NCBI GenBank assembly: GCA_905221605.1
Contig: CAJNDS010000269.1
Span: 266,001 to 330,000, forward strand
DNA: 64,000 nucleotides
Origin: Symbiodinium natans
Lineage: Eukaryota > Sar > Dinophyceae > Suessiales > Symbiodiniaceae
Direction of reading: 5' to 3'
The position numbers were made by a program, and so were the translations under genes. The notes under the pieces are model-generated. The model was given only the letters and a program-made list of their open reading frames with translations. It made no database searches and was not told the origin of the DNA. Every line of letters begins with the position of its first letter. Within the stretch, counting starts at the first letter, position 1. Shown piece after piece: positions 11,070 through 22,999 of the stretch.

Positions 11070-13612
11070 GCTCCAACAAAGTCGAACAGTAGTGCAAGCA
11101 ATCTAAAGCGGCTTGCTCTGGGGGTGGATTGTAGCGGACAGTAACAGGGCAAACTGGATGCCGGCAGTCCCAGTGATTTGTTGTTAGCGCTCGAAAGTCT
11201 CGCAGAAAAGATATTTTGCTGTGTGCTTGGCTTGGCTTGGAGGCATTTAAGTTTTAGGGTTCGGTGTTGATGTCGGAGTGTGCCGGGTGTGCAGCACAGT
11301 TGCCATTTGCCAGTCTTTTGCGTCCAGGTGGTCTGCCAGTCTCCAACGACGCTGGCCCAAAAGCGCACAGAAAGCAATCAAACACCATGCTCGGACGCCT
11401 CTTCTGCGTCAGCTTCATTGGCTGACCACCATGGAGTGCCCTGGGCCGGTCTTGCCTTGTTTGTTCTTGCTGTTGAGTCCCCACTGGCTGACCATGGGGC
11501 ATTTGCACATCTTTTATCCCCCCTAGGAAGTCTAACTTGCAACATCCTTTCGCCATTGAGTGTCGGTTGTCTGTTCTTGACAACGAGTACGTGATCCGAA
11601 CCTCTTCTGATGACCTCGGTTTGAATAACCGCTGTCGCACCAATGGCTACATGATGGTGGTTTTGAGAATCTGGCAATGTCGCAATTTGCGATTCCCCCA
11701 CAAGCTCCGTGCTTCCTTGTGAACCGGGACTTCATTGACGACCTCGAGTACTGAGTCCGTGGGGTATCTAGTAGTTTAGCGCGATTGCTCGCTTTGTTTC
11801 TTCAGTGTCTGTTCTTTGGTGGTTTCGTGTTGTGTCTGGTGGGTTGTGTGCGCTGACTCTGTTTCACCCTTCTCGTCGAGCCCAACAAGACCGGCCTACT
11901 GTGCTACTGATGTAGTAAAGAGGCACCAGAGGGAAAAAAAAATCTCTTCTGCGTCAGCTTGGAGATGCGTCTGAGACATTCTGCGCTTTTGTGTGACAGA
12001 GATTCTGGGATTGTCCATTTTCTGCTCTTTGCAGAAATCTTTACCGTGCCACGCCCCCGGCAGTGCAAAAAAAGAAGAGTTGACGAGTGATTGCTTGCTC
12101 TCCTTTCACTTATATGGGTGTGATATTATGAGTGGAGCAACTTTGTAAGGATAATCCTGGTGTGCCTTCTTCCGAGGGAGAATTCCATGTTGGAGCAGAC
12201 ATGGAAGGACTGCCAAGCCATGCACCCTCTGCATGTGTTCCCTTAAAGGTGTTCATGTGAAAAGTTTACGCTTTTCTTGGCGTGCCCGACTGCTGGCAGT
12301 GGCATGGCAAGATCTTGTTTTGGCATGGCATGACGTTCAATTCCCAGTGATGAGTTTGGAGAGCACTGAGCTTGCTGTGCAAAGCTTTGAAGCAGTGCGT
12401 GCGAAGCTTTTTGCTTTTCTCAAAGTTGAGATGGAGTTTGTAGGCCTTGAGACCTGAGCTTTCTGCTGACATTGGACAGTTCACGGTGTTTAGCTCAAGT
12501 GCGATGCGAAAAGAACTGTGCGAGTGCTCTGCCACATGGTAGCGGAGCTGCCAAAGTATACTGGTTTTAAAGCTTGGGATTTCGACGCCAGCGTGTTAAA
12601 AAGGGATGCGTGCAGGTTCCGTCTAAACGTGGCACGTGGCATTGAACATTGAAGTTTCACATCGGAGACACCTGCGTTGGGCCTTGCAGGTGCCTCTGTC
12701 CGTTCGCAATGGGTTACTTCTTGACTCGGCTACTTACCGGCAAAAGCATTTCGTCGCACCCACAACCACGAAACAACACGTCAAGAGTCACCACATGTTG
12801 GCACATTTGCACTTTAATTTCCTCTTACTCGATCTTGAAGCGTTACGACCTAGAAAGGACAACGCGCATGTTTGCCAACATGTGGCATTTGTCACCTAGT
12901 AAGCATCAGAGTCGACAAGTTTTTGAACAATCTGTTCACGGGTCTTCGGTTGTGTCGGTTGTGTGTGTTGTGGGCGCGGGGATGTTGGCCGGGCAGGAGG
13001 GGGCCGTGTGCCTTGGGCGACTTGCATACCTTTGCAACGTCTTACAAAAATGATTGTATGACTTGGAATGGTTCAATCTTGCTGCCGTGACACCGTAATG
13101 GCCCCAGCATGTGTATTCTCTAGTATCCATCTACAACGTGGTGAGCAGACATGGGAGCACAATATCGAATTTCTGGGGTCAGTAGTCATGCTAAAAGTGA
13201 TAGTACGTTTAATTGGACGAGTCATCGCAAGAGCAAGCGAAAAAGTAAGCGAAGCAGCAGTTGCAGTCGGAAAACTGCAGCAATGGTCCTTGTAGTCGCA
13301 GCCGCAGCTCATCCACATCGGTAGAGGTGCCATGGCACCTACCGATGAGATTTTCCAACTCGTGTTTTTGTGCCAGCTTTGGCAGTGCACTCGCAGGGCA
13401 CTGGCTCTTCAGGCCAGTTGCTTGGCCAATTTAGTTGGCTAAGGTTTGGGGTTTAAAGGTCAAGGTCAAAGTCAGTCCACAGGGTGTTTCGAGTGATGGA
13501 AGGTTTTCTACTGTGGAATCATAACAAACAGCTTGCTTGTTCCATTCCCATTCGGGCGTCCCAAACCGTTATTAGCGTCAGCTTTTGAAGAGACACATTT
13601 TTTTGAAAGTGA
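11070..13612. other. intergenic, no gene recognised
   Basis: Short open frames in all phases; none resembles a family I know. No telomeric array or inverted-repeat element was noticed. Confidence 0.4.
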
Positions 13613-16204
13613 ACCTTGAGAACTTTAAGCGATTCAGTAAGGAGTTGGAACGACCGTACCCGCCCGGCATCTTCTGCTTGAAGCCATGGAGTGAGAACTT
13701 CACCGAGTGCAAGATCCGGAAGCCTGCGTGCAAGGAATCGGAGGCATGGAAGTACGAGTGGAGCGACGGACCTTTAATGTCGCAGGGTCAGACTTCAAGT
13801 ACTTGGATAATTACTGGTGTTTTGTCACGTGATAAAAGCATCCGGATAATGTTAAATACGTATAAGCATGAATATTTTGTTTAGGGCTTACGATGGTACG
13901 GGAACCTTAGAATGGACCCCCAAAGAATGGGATTCCCGTATCATGAGGACCCCAGTAAGGTCGCCCGAAGATCGTAAACCCCCATATATAGCTTGACACA
14001 GCACTAAAGAAGTAGTAAAAATGTTTCGCAGAAGCTTCCCGGACCCACCGAGGTCAGCCAAGGAGCTGTGCGCCTTGGTGCCAGCGAAGGCAAATGTCAC
14101 CTTTGTTGGCGACTCCCTGCTGTACCAGCTCTACACGTCGCTTCAAGCGCGAGTCACGCATGCGAAGCGGCCGCCGAGTTGCATGGACGCCTGGCAACCC
14201 TAGCATATTGTAGAGAATATAGAGAATCAGGAGCAGCGCGCGAGGGTGGGATGTTTTCATGAATGCGATGCGTCCTTGAGAGAAATTGCATACAGTAGCA
14301 AGGAAAGATAACGAAAGCATAACACCAAAAGCTTTGTCTTGCTCCTTGTCTTGCGTATCCTTGCATGGAGACTCGCTCCCTTAAGATGTCGGTGAGCAGC
14401 ATCATTATACCGTATTTTCTTGTTTCTAGTGTTATTTATTGCTGTTACGATCGGGACTCGTAGGCGCGCTTCGCGTGGAAGCAGAACTTCCCAGTGTGGG
14501 CGATTTGCCCGGGAGCGGGTAAGAATTGTGAGCGGCCTCTGCTATCCTATGTGCCACTGGATGCACGGGCCCAGCCATGTGTCAAGAGGATGGAGGACTG
14601 CCGTTCGTTGGTGCATGGGAGCCCGTTTGCCATGGCAGTAGTGCTGCTTGTGACACAAAAGTAAGGCCCCAGAAGTTGTTCCCTAAAGAACTTCAGTGTG
14701 ACCCAAAAACTCACTGTCTATATGAAAGTTGTCATTGCAGTCGTCAGGCAGACCCGATACAAGGGATTCCGCAATCAGTCGTCTCCCCCGTGCTGCAAAC
14801 CATCTGCTGCCAGGGCAGGGTCTATCAACTTTTTAAACGATAACCCAAGCTCCGTGAGCTACCAAATCCTGTTGGCTCATGATTTGACATGATGCCGTGC
14901 GCACTCACAGTGGGGCCCTTGTATTTTGAAAAGAAATGCTCCCCTCACGAGGTACCGATTCCGGAGTGTTCCTCGAGTGCTCAAACCCCCGGCGGCGCCC
15001 AAACCCCGTCGTTTCTTGGAGCGTATCAGAGGGTGCCCCCGCAGTTCCCGAACGCAGGAGTCAGAGTGCCCTTACAGTGGCTATGCTTTAGCACGGGCAG
15101 TATGCAGGCATCCGGCTAGACGGTCGGCGTTCCTTCAAAGTGTTCATCGCTGTTTTTTAAAAGACCATGCTCCCCCATGCACCAGAAGCCGTATTCTTGT
15201 GGAGCTTTACGCAAAAAGACACTCCTGGTGGCAGGCTTGCAGGCCAATCAGTTAGCCTTGGAAGTCCTTTGAACACTGCAAGCTATAATGCCCGCAGACG
15301 TGCGCATGGAGCAAGCAGAAGGCTCTGGTTTCATGTTGACAAACATTTGACAGAATTATAAAATGCTTGTTTTTCCCTCTAGAGGCACTGCTTATGCGGG
15401 TGCCTCTGCCAGGAGAAGCCGGAGAACTTTTGGATGAAACCGATGACTTCGAAAGCGTTTCTGGACAAGTTCCGCGGTGCTTCGGTGGTTTTCTTCGCTC
15501 TGAATGCGCATTTTGCACATGTGCGCAGGTTCTTGCATGGGTGCTACACCAACATCTCCTTACCTGGAGACGCAGCAGCAGAATTAGCCACGCGGGATGC
15601 CACGCGGCTTTGGCAGCAGCTCGTCGCGGAGCAAGCCCGGCTTCTCGCGCTGAAAAAGATTCGGGTCTTCTATGTGCCCGCCCGCCGGCCTGGCACTTTT
15701 TGGGCGCTGAACCATGATGACCCGGACGCGACTCCCATCCGCTGCCCCTTGCTCCATGCGGCTGATCTGCTAACGACTGGCCAGGCCAACAATTACACTG
15801 ATTTCTACATGCACGACCACCTCACGGCGATCGACGACAGGAACGTGGCAGCTTTTTTGGCAGCTGGCCACAAGGTGATCACTGGACTGGATGCCATGCT
15901 AGGCGTCCGCATTGATGCTTATCCAGCCTCCAACTGTGCGCCCTGCAACTTCGCCGGAAAAGGGTACAAAGACGCTCTTCACATGTGTCTCCCTGGGGCA
16001 CCAGACTATGCCCTCGATGTTATACTTCGACAGGCATTTGGCACGACGAGGCCGATGTCCCCTTATGGGCAAACTACTTTGGGGCCCAAGTGCTCTGTCC
16101 AGGCTTTTCCGAACCGGAACAGGTCGCGCAAGGAGCCTTCCTGGCAGGCCCGACTCATGCTTCAACACCTTGTATGCGTAGTGGCCGGGGGGCCTATGAG
16201 GTGA
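13613..16204 (+). CDS. PC-esterase/GDSL-like protein, multi-exon, partly resolved
   Basis: Exon-like segments in order: about 13613-13792, with ERPYPPGIFCLKPWSENF; about 14031-14150, with VTFVGDSLLYQLYTSLQ; and 15413-16204, starting EKPENFWMKP after an AG|G acceptor and containing DALHMCLPGAPDYALD. The GDS in a hydrophobic strand and the D-x-x-H followed by LPG are the nucleophile and acid-base motifs of the PC-esterase group (plant trichome-birefringence-like, CASD1 and related SGNH hydrolases), which act on O-acyl groups of glycans, usually in the Golgi or outside the cell. The start and one or more exons between 14150 and 15412 are unresolved; an open stretch at 14926-15255 could contribute. 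The intron after the first segment contains an inverted-repeat element. The C-terminal 40 residues after the D-x-x-H region may be intron read-through. Substrate unknown. Confidence 0.6.
13881..13983. repeat. intronic inverted-repeat (introner-like) element
   Basis: GGGCTTACGAT at the left is mirrored by ATCGTAAACCCCC at the right, about 100 bases apart, within the intron between the first two esterase exons. The interior has further GGGAACC/GGATTCCC mirror pieces. It resembles the elements at 19017, 28763, 38055 and 59363. Confidence 0.55.
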
Positions 16205-17237
16205 GACTTGTGTAGTGGGTTTAAGCGAGAGCCTGCGGAACTACAGGGCATGGGAGTTTTTTCCGCACGAATCAGTGGGAGGATCTGAGACCAATGCCGG
16301 CTTCTTGGTTGAGCAGCACAGGAACGATGGTAGTGATCGGGCCAATTGGCTTCTTGATGGGTCTTGCTGTCAAGTGCCCCTGTTGCGCTGGTTCTACGGG
16401 ACGGACCTGAGCTGAATCCAGAAAATCAAATCTCGCGTGGCCTTCCAATCACGACCAGAGACCCCCGAAAGAGAGATCTTCACAAACCCCGGGAAGAAAC
16501 AAAGAGCGGGAAGCAGTCTCCGTCCTTGATACTTGTATTGCTCGAGCCGGCTGTGCACGGGCTTCGGGCGCAGAGACTATGACGAAGAACTTGTGTTCAA
16601 ATCCCTACTGCATCTTCCATGTTGGGGGTTTAAGTGCTACGGTGCTCGTCCACACGAAACCCTGAATGCTAAACTCTTAAAACCATAACATGGCAGCTTC
16701 GTCACTATGAAGACTCAACGTCAACCCTTATACGTGTTTTGCATATACCGCCCGTTACTGTTTTGAAGAGGTGCACTAGCTCTTTTGGCAGGAAACCATG
16801 AGATTTATATGCGAGTATACTGCTTGCTCATCTCCTGAGGCGGGCCCCCCAACTACACGCTTTCCGCGACACATTTTGGCAGAGTTGCATGTTGAGAAAT
16901 GACCATCTGGTACCGGTAGGGGATGCAAATTGTGTCGCAGACTTACTACAAGTCCATCGCGTATAGCATTGCAGCTTTGCTTGAACTCCTGCAAGGCGTC
17001 TATGTGAATGCAGCTCTTTGTCAGCCGGCCAACCATATATCACCATGACATGGATTGGCTGAAGAACAAACCGTCATAGCAGTTTGTTTCAGCAAGTTAG
17101 GGTCGAACTGTGCAATCAAGCTTGTCAGTTCATCTTCTGTACAGACACATGTTATGACATGTGCTATGTTGAGGAGGGTCGCAAGCGCAGCGTGTAACGT
17201 AGATCAAGCAAGGTTGGCACCTCTTTACCTTGCCTCC
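16205..17237. other. intergenic, no gene recognised
   Basis: Between the esterase and sulfotransferase-like genes. No motif-bearing open frame, array or element was identified. Confidence 0.4.
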
Positions 17238-20041
17238 ATGTTCTGGGCCTTGCTAAGCTGGGCCCTCCTGGCCGCAGTGGGTCTCGGATCAGGATGCTCC
17301 GAAGACCTGCTGGAGCCGGGCCTCGACTACTTCAGCTTTCTGCAGCATTCGCTGGAACCACGGCGCGCGAAGGAGACTTACAGCCTCTTCGTGAAGTTCC
17401 ACAAGGTAGCGGGCACCACCTGGCGGGACTTCGTCGATCACATCACAGGCGTGTCCCTAAACTGCAGCAACCTGTGTGGGAAACCATATCTGGAATGTCA
17501 GATCGCCTACCACACCGATCCGCTCTTCACAAAGCTCTGCGAGCTTGATATGGACGCCAGACATTGTGACCAACCTCTTCACAGCTGCACATTTCATCAA
17601 AGCCTCGAAGTCATTCGCCAAGCAGTGTCTGGCAGGAATCGGGTGGGTTTAGTTAAGCGATTAGCGCACTGCGAAAATAGTACGACTCTCTCATCTTGTT
17701 TGGCTATCTACCGAGCTAAACAGTAGGCCCCAGAACACCTCCCCCTTTCCTCCCAGGACTCTGACCGCCAACAGCTCCGATCTGGTCTCGCTGCAGAATC
17801 CTGTTTCTCCGAGTGCGCAGTTCTCTAAGTCGTGGTCTTTGTCCGGTTCTTATGAGAGTATAGAGCTTCTTTGTTAGGGTGCCCAAAAAAGAAGCCACAG
17901 TGGAGAGCTCTGCCCAAGATTCCTAGAAGTAGGGTTTAGGGTCGATTCAGGGACAAGGGTGCCCTGTATTTCCCTCGACATGCGAGAATCCTGATGGTAG
18001 GAATCCTCAAACTAGTGTTGGAAACCACCAGGTCTCAGTTTCAAATCCTTTCTATGTTTGCCGTGCTATGTTTACTTCTCCTGTCTTGTGTTTTTTTTTG
18101 GGCTTGGGGGGGGGGGGGGGGGGGGGGGGGGGTTTGTCGCAATGGCAATGAGGCGAACATTCTCGAAACGGCTACTTCAGAAATCCTATTGTCATGAATA
18201 CGGACACTGCTAAGCCCTAAAATACTACACCCGAATCCCTAAACACCCCCTTGTTCGTTTGGGACCGTAAGAAACCTGTGGCCCGACGACCAGCGCCTGG
18301 CCCTTCTTTACAACGTAGACTGGGCTCGCGTGTGGTCACTTGGACTGCAGGGGGGGGGCTTTGGAATTCGTTTTTTTGCATTGCAAACCTTTGCGAAGGA
18401 CCATCGGCTCTTAGAGCAGTATTGGGTTCTAAATTCTTCAGCGTCGCAGTGCATGGAATACTAGGATGACGGCTAGCTCTGGCGATGTCTCGTTACATGA
18501 CTCCTGAGTCCAGAGGTTGCCCTCGACTTTCGGCGGCAAGCGCCTTCTGACGACGACGCTTCTACGCGACCCCACAGAGCCTTAGTAGTACAGTAGGCAG
18601 CCTTCGACCTTTCTGGGGTCACAGGATCCCAAAAGAATCCCAAAAAGTAACCCTTTAATTCCTCTAGCATACTGGACAACCAAGGAGCGTATCCGCTCCT
18701 ACTATTACTACATCGCTCCGTCGACCCACGAAGGCTTCCGTTCTTTCCTGGAGTCGCGCCGGGACTACGTGGCCGGCAACATGACGCAAGAAGCATTTGA
18801 GAACGAGTCCTGGCCACTCTTTCTCCAGACCTGTTGCGAATATGAGGCTTATCTCGGAGATGGATCTGTTGAAAAGGCAAAGCTCACGCTTGCCACTCAG
18901 TTTAACCTCGTCGGCATTACAGAGAGGATGAGTGAGGGGCTGGTCAGTCTGGGTCGCCTGTACGGCCTGACGCCCTGGGAGGCACGCCGTTAGGCTCTGT
19001 TGTCGCCTACTGTATGGGGGTTTCCGAAATTAGGGCTATTGGGGTCCTTTTGATAAGGAATCCTACAATTTGGGGTTCTATTCTGGGGCTCCCCTGTTTT
19101 CGTAAGCCCCCGTATTTTCCGGCACAGAGTTACCTAGCATTCTTGCGGCCAGAGGACAAGTAGGGTGCCCTCGGTGGTTTCTTCTGGTGAAGGTCGGCAG
19201 ACTGGGCAAGGAGATCCCAAGGGACCTCGACAACGGCCAAAACAAGCTCGACTGGGCCGCAGACGAGCTGCTGCTAGCCACATACGTCTCCAAAAAGAGC
19301 ACCTTGGATGTTTTGCTTGGTTTACATACCACGATGCTTATGATTATCAGGCCATTGTGCCTTGTAATTGTCAATGCGTGCGCCGCCTGACTGCGTCAGC
19401 ATGGGGTCCAGCATGCAGCGCCACATACGTCATGAGTTCTCGAGGAGGGCTTCAGGGTGGTCCCGGCAGGGTTTCAGGGAAGTCAGGGGCAGATCTGAGA
19501 CTGAGGCAGGGGCCAGGGGGCTCCGCGAAACCTCACAAAGGGCGCAGCCAGTGGGTTGCAGGGAGGTTTCCAGGTTGGGCGTCCTGGAGAGTGACGGGAT
19601 CGGCCAGGATAGGTGCAAAACCCTAGAGGGCTCGTGTGTTTTCGTGTTTGTAGGTTCGTGTGTGGGGAATTGTCGGCGGGCGTGCGGGCACGGGCGCGGG
19701 CGCGGGCGGACGGGCGGGGGCAGTCAAAAACGCAAGAATCCCACATAGTGATGTGGGGAATAAAAATATCTGTGTAGTAGGTTCGTGTTGTTTGTCGTAA
19801 TAGGGTTTCTAACTGGGCTGTACAGGGTTTTATAGGGTCTTATATAGGGTTCATTGGGTTTACTGCATTGTCAAGGTGCTTAGGGTTTGCTTTCGTTGCC
19901 TTCACAGCATCGAATATTCTGGATGTGCGGTACGGTCGTCTGCTGCCTTCCCCAGTTACCCAGAACCCGGGTCATCCAGGCCGGGCGGTGTACGACTTCG
20001 CAAAGGAGCTGTTCCAGCAGCAGGCCTGGGCCTGGGCGTAG
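17238..20041 (+). CDS. sulfotransferase-like type II membrane protein, multi-exon
   Basis: Exon 1 (from Met at 17238, or 17166 in the same frame) begins with a hydrophobic stretch MFWALLSWALLAAVGLGSG, a signal anchor. It then has LFVKFHKVAGTTWRDF, which fits the 5'-PAPS loop (K-x-H-K-x-x-G-T-T) of Golgi carbohydrate sulfotransferases, followed by a Cys/His-rich segment. A second exon (about 18668-18981) has TKERIRSYYYYIAPSTHEGF and FNLVGITERMSEGLVSLGRL, matching the late 'vGlTerm.esl' region of that fold. A third (19193-19285) reads VGRLGKEIPRDL, joined in phase 0 through a GC donor (18982) and an AG|G acceptor. A likely last exon before the stop at 20039-20041 has AVYDFAKELFQQQAW, like the terminal helix of the family. 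The first-intron borders and the start of the last exon are uncertain. The stop codon runs straight into GGGTTTAGGGTTT. Acceptor sugar unknown. Confidence 0.6.
18106..18132. repeat. 27-base G homopolymer
   Basis: An uninterrupted G run in the first intron of the sulfotransferase-like gene. The exact length should be treated with caution because such runs are prone to sequencing error. Confidence 0.85.
19017..19113. repeat. intronic inverted-repeat (introner-like) element
   Basis: GGGGGTTTCCGAAA at the left and TTTTCGTAAGCCCCC at the right form imperfect terminal inverted repeats about 97 bases apart, inside the GC-AG intron 18982-19192 of the sulfotransferase-like gene. The interior TTGGGGTCCTTTTGATAAGG matches the core of the elements at 38055 and 59363. 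Confidence 0.65.
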
Positions 20042-21010
20042 GGTTTAGGGTTTACAGTACCAGCGGCAGTAATTAGCAGGAGTGGGCGTAGGTGCATGAG
20101 GAGGAGGAGGAGGAGGAGGCACCATGATCACTTCTGCTCTGTACTGCTTCTACTTTGACTCTTGCACTTTAGATGGCAGGGCTGTGAATCAACCCGAAGA
20201 CCTATGGTGCGGTAGTATCTAAGCTTGTCGCATTATAGTTTGGTGCGCGTGTACCCTGTTGCATGGTAAGGCAACACCAGAATGGTAAGTAAACCTTACA
20301 GTACTGTCTTACAACAGTATCTCATTCTATGTCGCTTGTGCCGTACAGGCGATGAGCCTCTTCGGCACTGAGGAAGAATTGCATGCAGCTGTCGCAGCTT
20401 TCGAAACATTCAGTGCGCGCAGCTAGCAAACAGGAAATAGATGATGCTCACCAGCACTGCCTCGATTTGGTGGTTCTTTGTCATCATTAATGTCATGTCA
20501 TGCGAGTATCACACCATTTCTATTACCAAGGTCCATTGTGACGATTTTTTCAAAGGCCTTAAAGCCCTAAGCAACTCTGCATCAGTCTCCCCAGCTGGTG
20601 GAGCCCTTGATGAGCTGCTGCCCGCGTTTCTCCCCGTGGTACCAGTAGTACATGCCTTGTCGTACGTACGCATGCTTGCAGACACGTGGCAGAACTTCCA
20701 TCAACCCAAACATCGGCCCCCCATGTTTCTGCACATGCTTGTGCCGGGGGGTCGTTTACTTTAACGCAGGAGCACAGGTTCGGGACCATCTGAAACTAAT
20801 GTTTCCTGGGCGGCAATATGTTGTGCTGTGGGGATGCGCACAAAATGAGTTGCTAGCGAGTTCAGGTCTGGTTTAGCCAGTTCTGGGATGGGATCTTCAT
20901 GGAAGAATGCATGGACAAGCACGGCTTCTGACAAAGGAGCTTTCTCCCCCCAGCGCGTGGATCAAGCTTCAGCCGTTTCGTTGAGCTTGCGATGACGATT
21001 TTGTTTTTCC
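20042..21010. other. intergenic, with short (GAG)n tract
   Basis: Starts with GGGTTTAGGGTTTAC, then a (GAG)n tract near 20098-20120. A 107-codon frame at 20441-20764 has no recognisable motif. The last ~50 bases are the presumed 5' region of the receptor gene, T-rich just before its ATG. Confidence 0.4.
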
Positions 21011-22999
21011 ATGTTTGCTGCGAAGTACGTGGTTTGTTTTGGGCTGCTGGCCACAGTGCAGGCATCTGGCGAACCAGAATGTCCGTGCATTTCGAACAGG
21101 TCAGATCTTGACCAGCTGCGGTTGGATCTGGTAGCGGCGGGGCACACTGAAAACTATGGCCTGGAGGGTTGTGCTGCTTATGATGTGAATGATTCAGCAT
21201 CCGGCTGTGGGTCCAACGAGAGCCCACACTGCGTGAATCCTTGGTGCTTTGTTGATATGAACCTCTGCCCATTGAACGTAGAAAAATGTCACATGGCTGG
21301 TGGGATGCCAGGCAGCGAAGTCTCTCCATACTGCCGCACGCGGCCGCATTTGCCTCGCACGCTGGGGAATACCTCTGTTTTCTACAGCTATGAGACGTGC
21401 GGGTCTGTGAACATGTATGACAGCACCAGGCACTCCATAAATGTTGGTGGACACGTTGTGAGGGTGGTGGTGAATCCAGTGGCACCTTGGGTTTTAAGAC
21501 GGACTGGTTCCGGTCTTTTGCAGACAAAGGAGCATGGTGGGTATGGTGGGCCGAGCTTCGACTTCTTCATAAGGACCTTGGTGTTGTTCGAGCCAGAACC
21601 GATCTTGAAGATTCTTCCTGGTTGGGCAACGCCGCAATCCAAGCAGAAGTTCCAAAGCGACTATACCGCTTGTGTGCATGATGTTGCCCTTGGTACCTTC
21701 GACTTGTGCATCGCAGATCTTTGGCTAACCCCTGAGCGTCATCTGCTCGCCAGCTTCGTCCCACCCTTGCGGCAGGACTACTTCTTTCTGGTCGTGCCAA
21801 GGAAAACTGAGAGAGTGACTTGGTGGGCTCGATTGAGCAGTCCTTTTCAGCCATTCGCACCAAGTGCCTGGTTCGGCATTCTTGCATTCCTGTGCCTCAT
21901 GTCACTGCTTTTGTGGCTGGTGCAAATCTGTGAGAATGACCAGAATGAGGGCTGCGTCGCAAAATGTTCTTGGAGCGTGGAAGAACTTGTTCGTACGCAT
22001 TTTTACGTCTTTCACGATTTCCTTCTGGGGCAGAGCAGCATCCCCGTGCAGAATGGCGCAACGCGCAAGTTCTTGAGTGCTGCTGTATCTTTCTTCATCC
22101 TTGTCGTGCTGGCAAGTTACACTGCAAGCTTGGCATCGATCTTAGTCATTCAGCGCCAGAGTGTGGGTACCATTAGCAACATGGATGAAGCCATCGAGCG
22201 TGAGATCCCCATCTGTGCGCCGTCAGCTCTACTGAGAACCTTCTCAACTGTCTTTCCACGCGCAAGCTTCGTGGAAAGCCCCGAAGAACGAAATGGACCG
22301 CGCCTTGTGTACTCGGGGGCATGCGACGCGGTGATCATGTCCCAGGTTGCCATAGACACGATGCATGCGGGTCAGTTGCAAGAACGTGACTGCAACGCCG
22401 TCGCCAGCGGAAGTATCACTGAAGAGGTAGGCCGCTGTGAGAGGGACTCTTTTGGGAACCCTCGTAATGACTGCAATCTCATCCGTGTTGGCGACGTCCT
22501 GTGGTCCGTGCCCATCTCCTTTCCAGTCAGTGCAAGAATGGCCCACAGCATGTCATGGGCCTTCACCTATGCGATGACGAACGGCTTGATGGAAGAGATG
22601 AAGAAGCTGAATGCCGATGTGTTCCCTGTCCCTCACTGCAGCGTGGAAGACGAAAGGAGCGACGAGGACGGCCTAAATTTGGACGACCTCAGTGGCACCA
22701 TCCTCATCGCCTTGTCCATCGCAGCCTTTGGGTTCTTGTGTTTTCTTGGAAGCGTTGCTTGGAGCGTCCTTTGTCGGAAGAGAGCGGCCGGCGAGGCGGA
22801 AAGTACCAGCGCAAGCGAGCGGGAGCGGGACAAAGAGCCCAGCAGAGCCAAGCCCAAGCGCCCTCGGGAGAAGGAGGGTTCCCGGCTCGCCAGCCTGGAA
22901 GAGCAGCCTTTCGATGACCAGATCGTGCCAACTGAGCTGGGGGCTTCAGACAGGGTCGTGGGTCTGTGTGACTGCTTCCAGGCAGAGCTGAGAAGATGA
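21011..22999 (+). CDS. ionotropic glutamate receptor-like ligand-gated channel
   Basis: A single-exon frame of 662 residues from ATG. Residues 1-19 form a signal peptide. Residues ~24-115 are a Cys-rich extracellular domain (CPC, YGLEGCAAYDV, CVNPWCFVD). S1 of the ligand-binding domain follows (~144-265), with DLCIADLWLTPERHLLASF; the R at 243 sits where the ligand carboxylate-binding Arg lies in iGluRs. Then TM1 (~284-305), a short pore loop (~325-345), TM3 (~355-380) with SYTASLASIL matching the family signature SYTANLAAFL, S2 (~381-560) and TM4 (~562-588). The tail is basic/acidic, ~75 residues. The order S1-TM1-P-TM3-S2-TM4 is complete. The usual amino-terminal LIVBP domain is replaced by the Cys-rich module. 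Probably a plasma-membrane cation channel; the ligand is unknown. No intron was needed, unlike the many-exon genes around it. Confidence 0.88.
   Translation: MFAAKYVVCFGLLATVQASGEPECPCISNRSDLDQLRLDLVAAGHTENYGLEGCAAYDVNDSASGCGSNESPHCVNPWCFVDMNLCPLNVEKCHMAGGMPGSEVSPYCRTRPHLPRTLGNTSVFYSYETCGSVNMYDSTRHSINVGGHVVRVVVNPVAPWVLRRTGSGLLQTKEHGGYGGPSFDFFIRTLVLFEPEPILKILPGWATPQSKQKFQSDYTACVHDVALGTFDLCIADLWLTPERHLLASFVPPLRQDYFFLVVPRKTERVTWWARLSSPFQPFAPSAWFGILAFLCLMSLLLWLVQICENDQNEGCVAKCSWSVEELVRTHFYVFHDFLLGQSSIPVQNGATRKFLSAAVSFFILVVLASYTASLASILVIQRQSVGTISNMDEAIEREIPICAPSALLRTFSTVFPRASFVESPEERNGPRLVYSGACDAVIMSQVAIDTMHAGQLQERDCNAVASGSITEEVGRCERDSFGNPRNDCNLIRVGDVLWSVPISFPVSARMAHSMSWAFTYAMTNGLMEEMKKLNADVFPVPHCSVEDERSDEDGLNLDDLSGTILIALSIAAFGFLCFLGSVAWSVLCRKRAAGEAESTSASERERDKEPSRAKPKRPREKEGSRLASLEEQPFDDQIVPTELGASDRVVGLCDCFQAELRR

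Noticed and set aside
15252-15518. Genes on the minus strand in the 13-26 kb region
   Set aside because: Minus-strand frames overlap the motif-bearing + strand genes and have no recognisable features; all supported genes are on the + strand.
20441-20764. 107-codon frame upstream of the receptor gene
   Set aside because: No recognisable domain or splice context; overlaps a minus-strand frame.
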